Shown one piece after another: positions 50,283 through 60,179 of a DNA stretch of 64,000 nt (its first letter is position 1; each line of letters starts with the position of its first letter). The translations under genes were made by a program, and so were the position numbers. Under the pieces are notes generated by a model, which saw only the letters and a program-made list of their open reading frames with translations, was not told where the DNA came from and did not search any database. The stretch spans positions 124,001 to 188,000 of the forward strand of contig NZ_JNYV01000003.1 in NCBI RefSeq assembly GCF_000717275.1, read 5' to 3'. This DNA is from Kitasatospora arboriphila (lineage in GTDB: Bacteria > Actinomycetota > Actinomycetes > Mycobacteriales > Mycobacteriaceae).

Positions 50283-52981
50283 CCCGCCACTCCGAATTGT
50301 TCGCGAAGTGTGGCTTCGTGGAGAATCACAATTCCAGACGCGACCTCGAGAACCTCGTATCCTTCGACGTCCAGAACCCGCTTGACCTGCATCAGTGCAC
50401 CGTTGATCCGGGAGGTAGACACCGAAAGTGCAGCTGCAGCTTGTTGTGTGGTCAGCTCGTGTGCCGGTGCAATGATGAGCGCGTCAAGGACACCTCGAAT
50501 CTGGTTTGGCGTGACAACGATGCGGCCGGCAAGCTTGATCTGAGAAGTAAAGACCTTGCTCGCCACTACGCGGGCCGCGAGATCCGACTTCGTAGGCTGC
50601 GGCTGCTGGGGAGCATCGAACAGGCCCGGCTCATCGACTCGTGTCTTCTTCTGCGGCTTTTGAATTTGGGGTGTCTGAACTGGCTCAGCACCTCGGTTTG
50701 TCGGATGAGCAGTCCACCAGGCGGGTTCGACAACACCTACCGGCAAGTAGCCCTCTGGGACCACCCCCGCGACCATCGCGTAAACAGGTACCAGCACCTC
50801 GGCCGGTGCTGCGCCACCGTGGTAACCAGCGCACCGGTTGCCGTAGCGAACCCGTTCGTCGACCGCCAGCACCACGGATTTGCTGTCAGTCATCACCCGA
50901 GGACCGCGGACTACCACCTCGAACTCGCTGTCTGCGGCAGCGATGTCGCCGTGTGCGCGAAGACCGTAAGGGCTGGACCGGCTGAGCTTGACTCCGTTGC
51001 CGTGGTCGATGACATGGCCGTGATCCGAGGTAATGACAACTGCTCGGCCAGCCGCCTGTGCGGCGTGAAGTAGTGCTCGAAGGTGCGTGATTGTGTCGAT
51101 GGTCCAGTCTGTTCCGCCCGGATCGGTATGGTGCAGCGTGTCATCAACGTAGTTGAGCACTGCCGCCACCAGTGGTTGCCTCTCGGTGTCCGCGATAGCG
51201 TTGGACACTGACGTAGCTAGCGACGCGCCGGCGATGACGCTGTCGAGACTCTGTTTATGAAAAATGGGGTCAGGCACGCCTGTGGCGGCGGAGAGATTGT
51301 GCGACCGCAGTAGCTCAACAAAGCGCGACCGCTCCTTGGTGGCGTTGCCCTCAACCAACTCGCCTGCGAGGAGGGAGCAACGACTCCGTTGCGTCAGTGT
51401 GGGGAGCACCGCGAGAGCGGTGTGCCGCGAGGCATCGCCGCTTCTTACTCCAATCTCAGTCCACCCGTGCAGTGTCGCGGCGGACACGACGTCATTCGCA
51501 GCGGCTACCGACAGAGCATCAACAATGATCAGAAGCGTCGGAACTTTATGAGCCAACGGTGCCACAAGCTCCGGCACTACGCGTTCTACCGTCAGGTGTA
51601 ACGGTTGTGGTGCATCAGCCAACGCAGCAGCGAATTGTTTGTCTTGGATCAGACGCTTTGCGGAGACCATCTCGATCACACGTCGAAGCGTCGCGGTCAC
51701 AGTCGGAGAATCGGCTCCGCGCCTCGCTACGATGAGGGCTGAATCTACCCAAGAGCTATCGGAGAGATGCTGCTGGGCAGCAGCTTCGAGTCCCGGAGTG
51801 GGAGTGGGCTGGTTGGCAAGCCACCTGAGTAGTCGTACCGCCGAACTCAACGCAAGACACGACGGATGGCTTCGCGCAAGGAAATGCTCCAACATCTCGC
51901 GTGACCGCGCCTCAACTGGCTCGATGTCGGCCGTGGCGACAAGGGGCCGCGTGATGGCGGACTTGCCGGTACTTAGCGCTGAGTCGATAGCGGCGCAAAC
52001 CCCGTTGATTCGGGTGTCGAGGCCGTGTTTCAACAAAGTCGATGACTCTGCCAGACCGCCAATCCCGAGCTCATTCACAACGGCGGCAGCGGAGTCCAGT
52101 AGTTGTACTTGCTGGCGGGATTCGAGCATGGTGCTCGTCAAAAGTGCTGACGCCTGCCGCGACCATTCCACAAGCTCGGAACGAGCAACTGCCTGCAAAG
52201 AGAACTTCCCGAGGAATAGGCCCAAACCTATTTCTGATCCGTTTGTGTGCTCCGCGAACAGGCCTGCTACCAGACCGAGTGGAATGAGTCGATCGATTTG
52301 TTCGCCGTCGAGTAGTGCTCGGACTGGACCACCGATCCGACCGGCGCGTTCGGCCAGCCAATCGGCGAACGGAACACAGAGTTCAGCACCCGTCGTCTCG
52401 TAAAGAATGGTCCACTTTCGCTGGGCGCCTGACCGGTAGCTCCACTCGAGTATGGCCAGCGCATCAATCTCGGTGTGCAGCGAGTCCGTGATCGAGAGGG
52501 TACTGAGCGTGAGGGCGGTCATCGCGTGATCGCGCGTGAGGACGCCACCGGGCGCAGGTGTATACGAGCTGTCGTTCAGAGCGCCCAACAGTCTTTCGGC
52601 GAATTGGCGGTCATGCGGGACCCGGTAAAGTGCCGGCTCTATCGTGTTGGCAGAGAAATTGCTCTTCAAGGCATCCCACGGATCGGGTGTCATAAGTCGA
52701 CCGTCGATCAAGTGAGCGAGTATGCCTGCGCCGAGCTCCTCTTCGTCAACCGGCGTGAGCACCACGGTCCACTCCGTGGCCGAGCGCGATTGAATCGCTT
52801 CCCACACAGCAAGGACCGACGGGCACGGAATGACTGACACCGACTTGCCCTCATAAGACATCGGCCCGTCGGACCACCGAGCGTCGGCGTACATGCCCAA
52901 GACGCCTGTCTCGTAGCGCTTTCCACTCACTTTCGAAAGTTTTGCGCGGATGATTGGCTCAGTGGCCTTCAACGCGGTCAC
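50279..52981 (-). CDS. pglZ: PglZ: BREX alkaline-phosphatase-domain protein
   Basis: 900 residues if started at GTG 52981, which overlaps the pglY stop (GTGA) like most junctions in this operon; a TTG 12 nt upstream (52993) is an alternative. The PglZ phosphatase-like core starts with TLLIIVDALSVAAANDVVSA (near 484, metal Asp) and later VVITSDHGHVIDHGNGVKLS (near 651). PglZ proteins are hallmark BREX components; its enzymatic role is unproven. The C-terminal segment resembles a winged-helix reader (TTQQAAAALSVSTSRINGAL). Confidence 0.9.
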   Translation of the reverse strand: MTALKATEPIIRAKLSKVSGKRYETGVLGMYADARWSDGPMSYEGKSVSVIPCPSVLAVWEAIQSRSATEWTVVLTPVDEEELGAGILAHLIDGRLMTPDPWDALKSNFSANTIEPALYRVPHDRQFAERLLGALNDSSYTPAPGGVLTRDHAMTALTLSTLSITDSLHTEIDALAILEWSYRSGAQRKWTILYETTGAELCVPFADWLAERAGRIGGPVRALLDGEQIDRLIPLGLVAGLFAEHTNGSEIGLGLFLGKFSLQAVARSELVEWSRQASALLTSTMLESRQQVQLLDSAAAVVNELGIGGLAESSTLLKHGLDTRINGVCAAIDSALSTGKSAITRPLVATADIEPVEARSREMLEHFLARSHPSCLALSSAVRLLRWLANQPTPTPGLEAAAQQHLSDSSWVDSALIVARRGADSPTVTATLRRVIEMVSAKRLIQDKQFAAALADAPQPLHLTVERVVPELVAPLAHKVPTLLIIVDALSVAAANDVVSAATLHGWTEIGVRSGDASRHTALAVLPTLTQRSRCSLLAGELVEGNATKERSRFVELLRSHNLSAATGVPDPIFHKQSLDSVIAGASLATSVSNAIADTERQPLVAAVLNYVDDTLHHTDPGGTDWTIDTITHLRALLHAAQAAGRAVVITSDHGHVIDHGNGVKLSRSSPYGLRAHGDIAAADSEFEVVVRGPRVMTDSKSVVLAVDERVRYGNRCAGYHGGAAPAEVLVPVYAMVAGVVPEGYLPVGVVEPAWWTAHPTNRGAEPVQTPQIQKPQKKTRVDEPGLFDAPQQPQPTKSDLAARVVASKVFTSQIKLAGRIVVTPNQIRGVLDALIIAPAHELTTQQAAAALSVSTSRINGALMQVKRVLDVEGYEVLEVASGIVILHEATLREQFGVAG

Positions 52982-55900
52982 TCGTACTTCCAAGTCACGT
53001 TAATGTTCTTGGTTTTGTTCTGCAGGAGCTCTCGTAGAACTTCCGCTACCTTTTCGACGTCCGCGTCACTCCGAACTTTCTCGCTTCCAGACTTGGTGTC
53101 CCGGGGCCCGACAAGCCAACGGACGAGCCGCTTCTCGACCCGCTTCAATTCGTCAGCTAATGATCGCCCGGTAATGGATACGGCATTAACTAGTGCAGAC
53201 GCGATGGAATGTGCTTCATCGTCGCGCGGTTCGGATTCGCGTAGGGCAGTTCGCAGCGGAATTAGCAAGTCATATTGGAACGAGCTGAGCGCTGCTGAAT
53301 CTCGACTCGCCTCCGATAGGATGCGGCCCGCAGTTTCGATCGGGATACCGATCTGAAAAGCAGCGAGCTGGTTGATCAGTTCAACTGCGCCGGCCTGGGC
53401 GTTAAGCTGGTCCGCGAAACCCCGCAGACCACGTACAGCTATCAGACGGTCGCCGTCGCTGGCGTCGCAACCGCTTTCGGCGTATCCACGGGCGAGTTGC
53501 TGTTCGAGCTGACCGATACCTTCGAACTTCGTGGCCGCTTGCTTACGTACTTGTGCGGCGAAGTCAGCGGTGTTGGCGCCGGTGAGGAATGTTCGAGCGC
53601 TGGTGTAGCCAAGCAACCTCGTCGCGACGGCTCGGGCGGCGTCCCACTTGTCCTGCTCGGGCAGGTCCTCGGCGCGCAGTTCGATATGGGGCCGCAGTTG
53701 CCCCAGCTTGGGAGCGGGGACGGCGGTACCAGCTTCGAACCAGGATCGTTTTCGGAGTAGTACCCAGGCGCTGATAACGAGGTCCCGAGTCTCGGGCCGC
53801 AGACCCCATGCGGGACTCATCGAATCGACATGCGCTTGAAGCGTGCCAACTGTCAGCGGGTCGCCAGCGGCATTTGCTGCCCTATCAAGTTCCTGCGCCC
53901 AGTAGGCGAAAGTCTGCTCACCGAACAGGTAGTGGTCCTCGGTGGCTTGCCCGACTCGCAGCGGACCGGCAATGCGGCGTACCGCTTTCCGGTCGGTTCC
54001 GGGGAGAGTCGGGACTCGGCCCTCGCGGTGCGAGCTTGCCTGCTCGACGTAGTCGCGCACCGTTTCGAGCTGCCGTGCAGTGACTTCGTCACCAGTGGGA
54101 TCAAAAGCTGGATGGCTCGGATACACAGCTGAGTATGCTTGGTCAGCGATCTTGACCAAGGCATCTTCGAGATCAGCCGCCGGTGGCATTGCCGGCGTGA
54201 AGTCTGGACTCAACGACGTCAGAATGTCGGACGGTGATGCGTCGTCGATAAACATCGTGTCATCGTGGGGATCGATGCCGTACGCCTGGCGTAGCAGGCT
54301 GGTGAAGGCCGTCAACGTGCCGCTGTAGAGGTTATTGAGGATCCCTTGTGCCTGAGCACGGTCGCCGGCGGATAGGTGATCGGAGTTTTCTGTCCACCTG
54401 GTGTCGGCGCCCGTGAACAACCAGTCCAGTTTCACGAGCAGTGCGAAGTCGTCCAGCGCGCGTTCGGAGAAGAACCGGGGAAGCCACACAATCGTCTGTC
54501 GCTTGATGCCTCGCGACACCAGCCCGTCGATACGCTTGACGTCGTCGTTGCTGGAATAGCCCGTCTCGTCGAAGGGGTAGTCGATGATGACCCGCCACGT
54601 ACCGGTTCGATTGTCGAACGACGAGTCAGGCAACGACGCAGAGTCGCGGACATTGCCGAAGACGATGTCTACCTCACGTCGAGAGCCACGCCAGACAATA
54701 GTGCGGGTTGCCGCTCCGAGGAGGTTGTCCTGGTCGCCCCGAACGCCCAACGCCTCATGGATCAGCTTGCGAAGCAATTGGCGTCGTTGTCCCGGTCGAT
54801 CTTCCCCCCGGATACGGTCCAGCACTGATTGATAGTCGACGTCGGTGAGTTGCACTCTGATGACTGGGTTTTCTGTCCCAGTCAGGGAGATCTCGGGTAC
54901 GTCCTTCTGTGACCACTCCCGCACGACGCCCAGCACCACGCGCGACTCACCGCCTGCGAGCCTGGCTTTAATAGATCCATGGTTGAGAGCCGCGAGCCGC
55001 GCCGAGTCAACGTCTTGTAGTGCAGGGACTTTGGGAGCGATTGCGGCCAAGAGAAGTGTCTTGGCGATCCGGTCTTGCCCACGGAAGCCGGTTGGCACAC
55101 TCGAAGGATCAGTATCCAGCTGTTCTGCTGTCACCGAGTGCTTGGCCATCAAGGCGGGAAGCAGTTTGGTGCGGTAGAGATCCGCAGCGGCTCGGAACAT
55201 ATTGGCGGCGTGCAGATCAATAGGATCACCACCCTCGACGATGTACTCGAATGAATCGCCGACGGGGATGAGGTCGTCCACCGTTATAGTGTCGCGCCGG
55301 TCCACCAGCATTTTTTGCATCACTTTGAGAGCTGTGCGTTCGCGCTGCATGACTGACGATAGATTCCGAAGTGTTGACACCAAGACGGGTGAAAAGGGGT
55401 ACGTCATCCGGAAATCTTTCTCGGATGCTCCCTTGTGGCGATCTGTTGCGTTCACGCTATCCCGGAGCACATCCCACACGTCCGACGATCTCGTCAGGTT
55501 CGCGAAGGCTTCGTCAAGAACGGCAGCGCTAGCCTCGTCGCGGGGGCGAAGTAGTCGCTTCTGAGCAACCTCCGCGAGGTTGTCGTCGCCGAGTTCGATC
55601 TCGCGGAACCGGCCCTGTTGATACTCGACGTTGCGATCGAATGCTTCCTGTTCCGCGCCGGAGGCGCCAGAGTCAGCGAACCACTTACGCAGATCCATTT
55701 GTCGGGAGATGAACGATACCAATGGGATTGCGCGGCTTCGTCCTGATGATTCGACCAGTTTGGTCAGCTTCGAGGACTCGCGGGAGAAGAACGCGGCATC
55801 GCGAACTGCGAAACCTAGCCACAACATCAGCTCATCGAGAAAGAGGACGACCGCGTCATACCCAAGGTCGCGGGCATGTTCAGACAGCACGACCAACCCT

Positions 55901-56625
55901 CGGTCGAGATCGATGTACGTTGCCGTCTCGACGAACGAGCCGAAGTAGCTGGAGACCAGTACCGAGATGAGTTCTCGCCGGAGCGGATCCTCTGCGGGAG
56001 CGTTCAAAGCCTCCTGATAGCGCCCCAGATCCCAGGCGCTGTCGACGAGCCCACCCCAGTCGTCATCGTCCGCACCACCTCCCAGTCCCGCGACGAACTG
56101 ATCGTCACCCATCGTGGCGCGCAACTTTTCCGCGTCTGCCAGCAGTGAGTCAGAAATGTGGAGCGCAGGAAGCGGCGCGGTGGGGTGTAAGCGCCGGATC
56201 TGCTCGATGTATCCCTGGAACACTGCCTGTTCGAGGCTCTTCGCGCCCAGCAAGTGGTACGTCAGTCGAAGAACTTTCTTGCCGGCGATCGTTCCGTCGT
56301 ACCTGCCCGTGAGCGGCTGGAAGGCGGGCGTCCGAATCGCTGGGTGATTGCCGAGCAGAGCGTAAAGAACTGCCATGAAGTGGCTTTTGCCTGAGCCAAA
56401 CGAGCCAACTAGGTAGGCAGCACGCGATGTGGATTTGCTAAGGGCGTTGCCCACGAGCTCGATCGCAGACTCGAAATTGCTGATGAGCGAATCAGTCAGT
56501 ACGTAGTCATCGAGTGTGGCCCGGATGTGTGCGTCGTCGTCGGTGCTGTCCGTGAGCCGCAGCACGTAGTCGTTGCTGTCGGCGCGCTCGGGGATGTCGA
56601 TGACGTCACGTAGCAGGACACTCAT
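52978..56625 (-). CDS. pglY: PglY: large P-loop ATPase of type 2 BREX
   Basis: 1215 residues starting at ATG 56625, overlapping the pglX stop by ATGA; in-frame codons further upstream give an implausible His/Pro/Thr-rich leader and lie within pglX. Walker A is YLVGSFGSGKSHFMAVLYAL (74-82) and Walker B VVLFLDELMLWLGFAV. The very large size and position between pglX and pglZ are those of PglY, the type 2 counterpart of BrxC. It is a cytoplasmic ATPase with undefined substrate. Confidence 0.9.
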   Translation of the reverse strand: MSVLLRDVIDIPERADSNDYVLRLTDSTDDDAHIRATLDDYVLTDSLISNFESAIELVGNALSKSTSRAAYLVGSFGSGKSHFMAVLYALLGNHPAIRTPAFQPLTGRYDGTIAGKKVLRLTYHLLGAKSLEQAVFQGYIEQIRRLHPTAPLPALHISDSLLADAEKLRATMGDDQFVAGLGGGADDDDWGGLVDSAWDLGRYQEALNAPAEDPLRRELISVLVSSYFGSFVETATYIDLDRGLVVLSEHARDLGYDAVVLFLDELMLWLGFAVRDAAFFSRESSKLTKLVESSGRSRAIPLVSFISRQMDLRKWFADSGASGAEQEAFDRNVEYQQGRFREIELGDDNLAEVAQKRLLRPRDEASAAVLDEAFANLTRSSDVWDVLRDSVNATDRHKGASEKDFRMTYPFSPVLVSTLRNLSSVMQRERTALKVMQKMLVDRRDTITVDDLIPVGDSFEYIVEGGDPIDLHAANMFRAAADLYRTKLLPALMAKHSVTAEQLDTDPSSVPTGFRGQDRIAKTLLLAAIAPKVPALQDVDSARLAALNHGSIKARLAGGESRVVLGVVREWSQKDVPEISLTGTENPVIRVQLTDVDYQSVLDRIRGEDRPGQRRQLLRKLIHEALGVRGDQDNLLGAATRTIVWRGSRREVDIVFGNVRDSASLPDSSFDNRTGTWRVIIDYPFDETGYSSNDDVKRIDGLVSRGIKRQTIVWLPRFFSERALDDFALLVKLDWLFTGADTRWTENSDHLSAGDRAQAQGILNNLYSGTLTAFTSLLRQAYGIDPHDDTMFIDDASPSDILTSLSPDFTPAMPPAADLEDALVKIADQAYSAVYPSHPAFDPTGDEVTARQLETVRDYVEQASSHREGRVPTLPGTDRKAVRRIAGPLRVGQATEDHYLFGEQTFAYWAQELDRAANAAGDPLTVGTLQAHVDSMSPAWGLRPETRDLVISAWVLLRKRSWFEAGTAVPAPKLGQLRPHIELRAEDLPEQDKWDAARAVATRLLGYTSARTFLTGANTADFAAQVRKQAATKFEGIGQLEQQLARGYAESGCDASDGDRLIAVRGLRGFADQLNAQAGAVELINQLAAFQIGIPIETAGRILSEASRDSAALSSFQYDLLIPLRTALRESEPRDDEAHSIASALVNAVSITGRSLADELKRVEKRLVRWLVGPRDTKSGSEKVRSDADVEKVAEVLRELLQNKTKNINVTWKYE

Positions 56626-59600
56626 GATTTGGTCTTTCGTGTGGTTTTGGGGGTGGGTTTCCAGGTGTGGAGTTGGTCGGTGGTGAGGTGGTGGGTGGTG
56701 AGGTGGGTGTGGAGTTCGTCGTTGATGGTGTCGGCGAGTGATTCGCCGTAGTCGGGGTCGATCTGGTTGTGCCATTGGCGGAGCCAGGGTGTGAGTTCGT
56801 GGAGGCCGGCCAGGAGTGGGGTGAGTTGTTGGGTGGTCCAGCCGTCGTTGGTGCGGTCGGTGATGAGGGTGGCGAGGGCGAGTGCTTTGTCGCCGTGGTC
56901 CCATCCTGCCCAGCCGAGGAGGAGGGTGGGGTCGGTGTCGCGGCTGGCGCCGGGGTAGGAGGTGAAGCGTTCTTTGGGGACGTCGAGTTTGCCTCGGTGT
57001 GTCCAGTAGCTGGTGGTGGTGAAGTCGGTGGGTTTGTATTTGGGGGGTACGGGGATGGGGGTGTCGAGTGTTTCGCCGTTGTCTTCGCGGCGTTGGAGGT
57101 TCCAGGTGTGTTCCCAGGCGGCTCGTTTGTCGAGCCCAGCGGGTTTGTAGCGGTATGCCGATAGGAATGGGACGTGTTGGTCGGCAAGAAGTTTGGTGAG
57201 GGCGGTGGCGGTCGCGATGCTGTTGTCGCCGGCCCAGAGGTGTAGGACGGATTGGAAGTCTGGGTCGCGGTCGATGCGGTCGGCGAGTTGGCCGATCGAC
57301 GCGACGGTGGGGCGTTCGTCGCGGTCGTACCAGAGTTCGCGGTTTTCGAGGCGGTCGAGGAGCCAGTTGCGTAGTGCGGTGGTGACTTGTTTGTCCCAGG
57401 GTTCAACGGCCCAGCGGCGTTTGTATTCGGGGCGCTCCAGGAGACGGATGTGTGGGTTTGTTTCGATCGCGTCGAGGCGGCGTTGGAGTAATTCACGGTA
57501 GGCCTCGGGTAGGTGCGACGGAATCTCAGTCACTGGTGTGGAGTTGTGTCGATTGAACCACTCTGGTTCTTCCGATCCCTGTGCGATCCGGCGGGCCAGA
57601 ACGATCTCAAACGCACGCTCACCTGATGCAATTCCAGGCATGTCGCCGGTGAAGGTGAAGTCTTCAGTGGTCAGTCCGTAGATGCGGTAGTAGTCCCAGT
57701 CCAACTCGTCCTGAATCGCGATCATTTTTGAGCGAATCGCCAACCATTCGGTGTGGGCGGTAGCTAGGGCTTGCGCGGTTGGTATCTCGCGCGTAACGAC
57801 GGAGGCAGGTGAATGGCCAGCGAGTTGCGTCGCAAGGGTATCGAGCAGCTGGGCGTATTTAAGCGGCATCGAGGTCGGTAGTGGGAAGTCCTTGAGGGTG
57901 GTCCCGGTGTATTCATAGAAGTTCTCCCACGCATCGAGTGTTGTTCTCGCGCCGGAGTTATCGACAGTACTTCCCTTATTATGGCTGTTTTGTTTGAGCC
58001 AAAAGCAGGCTACGGAGGAGTTCAACACTCCGAGCAAGCGGAGATGGTCGTCTTCGGATGCACCCTCCGGCAACTTGATCACCGGAGCAGATTGCTTAAA
58101 TACTTTACCGCCACGATCTAAAACAAAATGATTATGCGTAGTCACAAACGCGAAAGATATCGACCGCCGCACCCGGTATCGTTTTGCGAAGAACATTGAG
58201 TACTCGAACCAGGTAAGTCCGCGTTCAATCTGAGTGCTGCCGTATGCAACGCGAGACTTCAGGATTGGTTTGTAGGGCCACAAGAAGCGGTCAGTCTCTG
58301 AAGTAGGGACTGCCTCCAATGTTGTGCCATTATACGGCCACACGGACGTTGTCGCGCCGGAGATAGACCACTCCCGTATGTTATCCCCCTCAACCATCGG
58401 CCGTGAAAGACTTGCAGGAATGTTCGCACGACGGATGGCTCCATTACCTACCATGTACGCAGAATCTTCCCGTGTCACCGCACCAAACCCAATCTCGGTA
58501 ACAAGTGACGCGAGGCTGAGTTTCGCCGAGTGTCCAATTGCTTTGGAAAGCGCGGTTGCTCCGCCGCCGGTGAGGCTCCATGGGTGGGTGGTGAGGGTGG
58601 TGCGGGGGAGATCGGTAATGCTGATGTAGGTGTCTTCGTGTCTGGGTTGGTTGATGTGTTGAGTGATGGTGGTCCAGACGAGGCCGTGGGCGGGGTTGTT
58701 GGGTCGGCCGGGTTCGCCTCGGATGCCGAGGACGGCACGAATCGTGTCTGCGAGGGGTGTTGTGTTGCGGCCGATGATGATGACTGTGGGGGTGCCGTGG
58801 CCGGGGATGTAGGCGCCGGAGGTGTCGATCACCTGTCGGAGGTCTTTGGTGGGGAGGAATTGTTCGATGAGTTTGCTGCCGAACTCGCGTTTCATGAAAG
58901 AGTTGGAGGTGATTTGGCCGACCCATCCGGCGGGGCGTTCTCGGGTCGCGGTGCGGGCCAAATGGAAGAACAGTTCCATGAATGGGACGGTGAGCGCGTA
59001 TTGGCGATGGCAGGTTTTGTACAGCGACCGGTAGGTGGTGTTGAGGGCGGGGTCTTTGACGGTGATGTAGGGCGGGTTCCCGACGACGACGTCGTGGGTG
59101 GGTTGCAGGATGTCGTGGAGTGCGTCGGCGTTGTCGATGCTGGAGGCGGCAAGTCCTTCGTTGGTGCCGAACAGTTCGTTGCCTAATGCTTGTTGGGGTG
59201 CGCCCCAGAGGAGTGAGTCGCCGGCGGCGAGGTGGGGTTGGTAGTGGATTCGTTGTTCGATGCTGGTGTCGCCGGCAGCGTGGAGGGCGGCGACGAGGAG
59301 TCGGAAGCGGGCGATCGCGACGGCGAAGGGGTTGATGTCGACGCCGTAGACCGAGTCCAAAGCTTTTTCGACGAGTTCGCGTGCGCTCAGGCCGGGGGCG
59401 TGGCGTTGCCACCGCTCGTGGAGTCGATGGAATGCGCCGAGGAGGAAGTGCCCAGATCCACAGGTCGGATCAATGATCGTGAATCCGTCGAGGGGGCGGT
59501 CAGCGAGGGCGGGTTCGAGAGTCTGGTCGAGAATGAACTCTTCAACGAATTCCGGGGTTTGCAGTAGCGCGTACGTTTTTTTCGCGAACTCGGACAAGTC

Positions 59601-60179
59601 TTGATACACATCACCAAGGAAACGGGTATCGACCCCGTCGAATGAGTACAGCAGTGCCCCGTCAGCATCTTGTTGCCACCAAAACTCGAGCACTGTGCGG
59701 GCAGCATCACCGGAGGGGGCCACTAAATGCATCGGCGAGTATCGGTCGACTAAACCTTCAGTCGCCGGGAACTGTCTGAAGTGTTCGCTGATCGTGGCGA
59801 TCCACTCACGATCAGTGTGATCGGGATGTTGATGGAAGTAGGAGCGGCGCGCATCGACTGCGTGCGCGCGAGCATCGGTATCTGCCCCGGCGATCCACCG
59901 CGGCGCTACCAGCGAGTTGTCTTCGCAATAGCGGGCGAAGACCGTCAACAACACCCACGCCACAGCTGCTTGGGTGATGCGTTCATCACGCCAGGCCTGC
60001 CACGACAACGCTGTCCGTTCTGATCGCAATACCGCCTGATACTCACTGCTCCACGCCTCGAACACCCCATCTTGACGGGCATCACCATCTACGCCATCAA
60101 CCCGAGCACGTAAATCACCCTCGACCTCAAGAACCAACTTACGCAACGCCGCAACCAACACCGACGACTCAAACACCAT
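56622..60179 (-). CDS. pglX: PglX: adenine-specific DNA methyltransferase of BREX
   Basis: 1185 residues from ATG 60179, which lies in an 11-nt overlap with the pglW stop; the longer frame upstream starts inside pglW. Motif I is IIDPTCGSGHFLLGAFHRL (about 234-246) and motif IV is VVGNPPYITVKD (NPPY near 368). N6-adenine methylation at the BREX site marks the host DNA. Composition is mosaic: about 56640-57500 and 58560-59400 are extremely C-rich at third positions with long antisense open frames, whereas 57540-58550, which probably includes the target-recognition region, is more AT-rich. This suggests exchange of the specificity part. Confidence 0.92.
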   Translation of the reverse strand: MVFESSVLVAALRKLVLEVEGDLRARVDGVDGDARQDGVFEAWSSEYQAVLRSERTALSWQAWRDERITQAAVAWVLLTVFARYCEDNSLVAPRWIAGADTDARAHAVDARRSYFHQHPDHTDREWIATISEHFRQFPATEGLVDRYSPMHLVAPSGDAARTVLEFWWQQDADGALLYSFDGVDTRFLGDVYQDLSEFAKKTYALLQTPEFVEEFILDQTLEPALADRPLDGFTIIDPTCGSGHFLLGAFHRLHERWQRHAPGLSARELVEKALDSVYGVDINPFAVAIARFRLLVAALHAAGDTSIEQRIHYQPHLAAGDSLLWGAPQQALGNELFGTNEGLAASSIDNADALHDILQPTHDVVVGNPPYITVKDPALNTTYRSLYKTCHRQYALTVPFMELFFHLARTATRERPAGWVGQITSNSFMKREFGSKLIEQFLPTKDLRQVIDTSGAYIPGHGTPTVIIIGRNTTPLADTIRAVLGIRGEPGRPNNPAHGLVWTTITQHINQPRHEDTYISITDLPRTTLTTHPWSLTGGGATALSKAIGHSAKLSLASLVTEIGFGAVTREDSAYMVGNGAIRRANIPASLSRPMVEGDNIREWSISGATTSVWPYNGTTLEAVPTSETDRFLWPYKPILKSRVAYGSTQIERGLTWFEYSMFFAKRYRVRRSISFAFVTTHNHFVLDRGGKVFKQSAPVIKLPEGASEDDHLRLLGVLNSSVACFWLKQNSHNKGSTVDNSGARTTLDAWENFYEYTGTTLKDFPLPTSMPLKYAQLLDTLATQLAGHSPASVVTREIPTAQALATAHTEWLAIRSKMIAIQDELDWDYYRIYGLTTEDFTFTGDMPGIASGERAFEIVLARRIAQGSEEPEWFNRHNSTPVTEIPSHLPEAYRELLQRRLDAIETNPHIRLLERPEYKRRWAVEPWDKQVTTALRNWLLDRLENRELWYDRDERPTVASIGQLADRIDRDPDFQSVLHLWAGDNSIATATALTKLLADQHVPFLSAYRYKPAGLDKRAAWEHTWNLQRREDNGETLDTPIPVPPKYKPTDFTTTSYWTHRGKLDVPKERFTSYPGASRDTDPTLLLGWAGWDHGDKALALATLITDRTNDGWTTQQLTPLLAGLHELTPWLRQWHNQIDPDYGESLADTINDELHTHLTTHHLTTDQLHTWKPTPKTTRKTKS

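Noticed and set aside
56606-57496. 296-aa Pro/Thr/Ser-rich frame within pglX, and the 322-aa Arg/His/Pro-rich frame at 58444-59412
   Set aside because: Both are on the same strand as pglX in another frame and result from its extreme C-rich codon use; composition is not protein-like.
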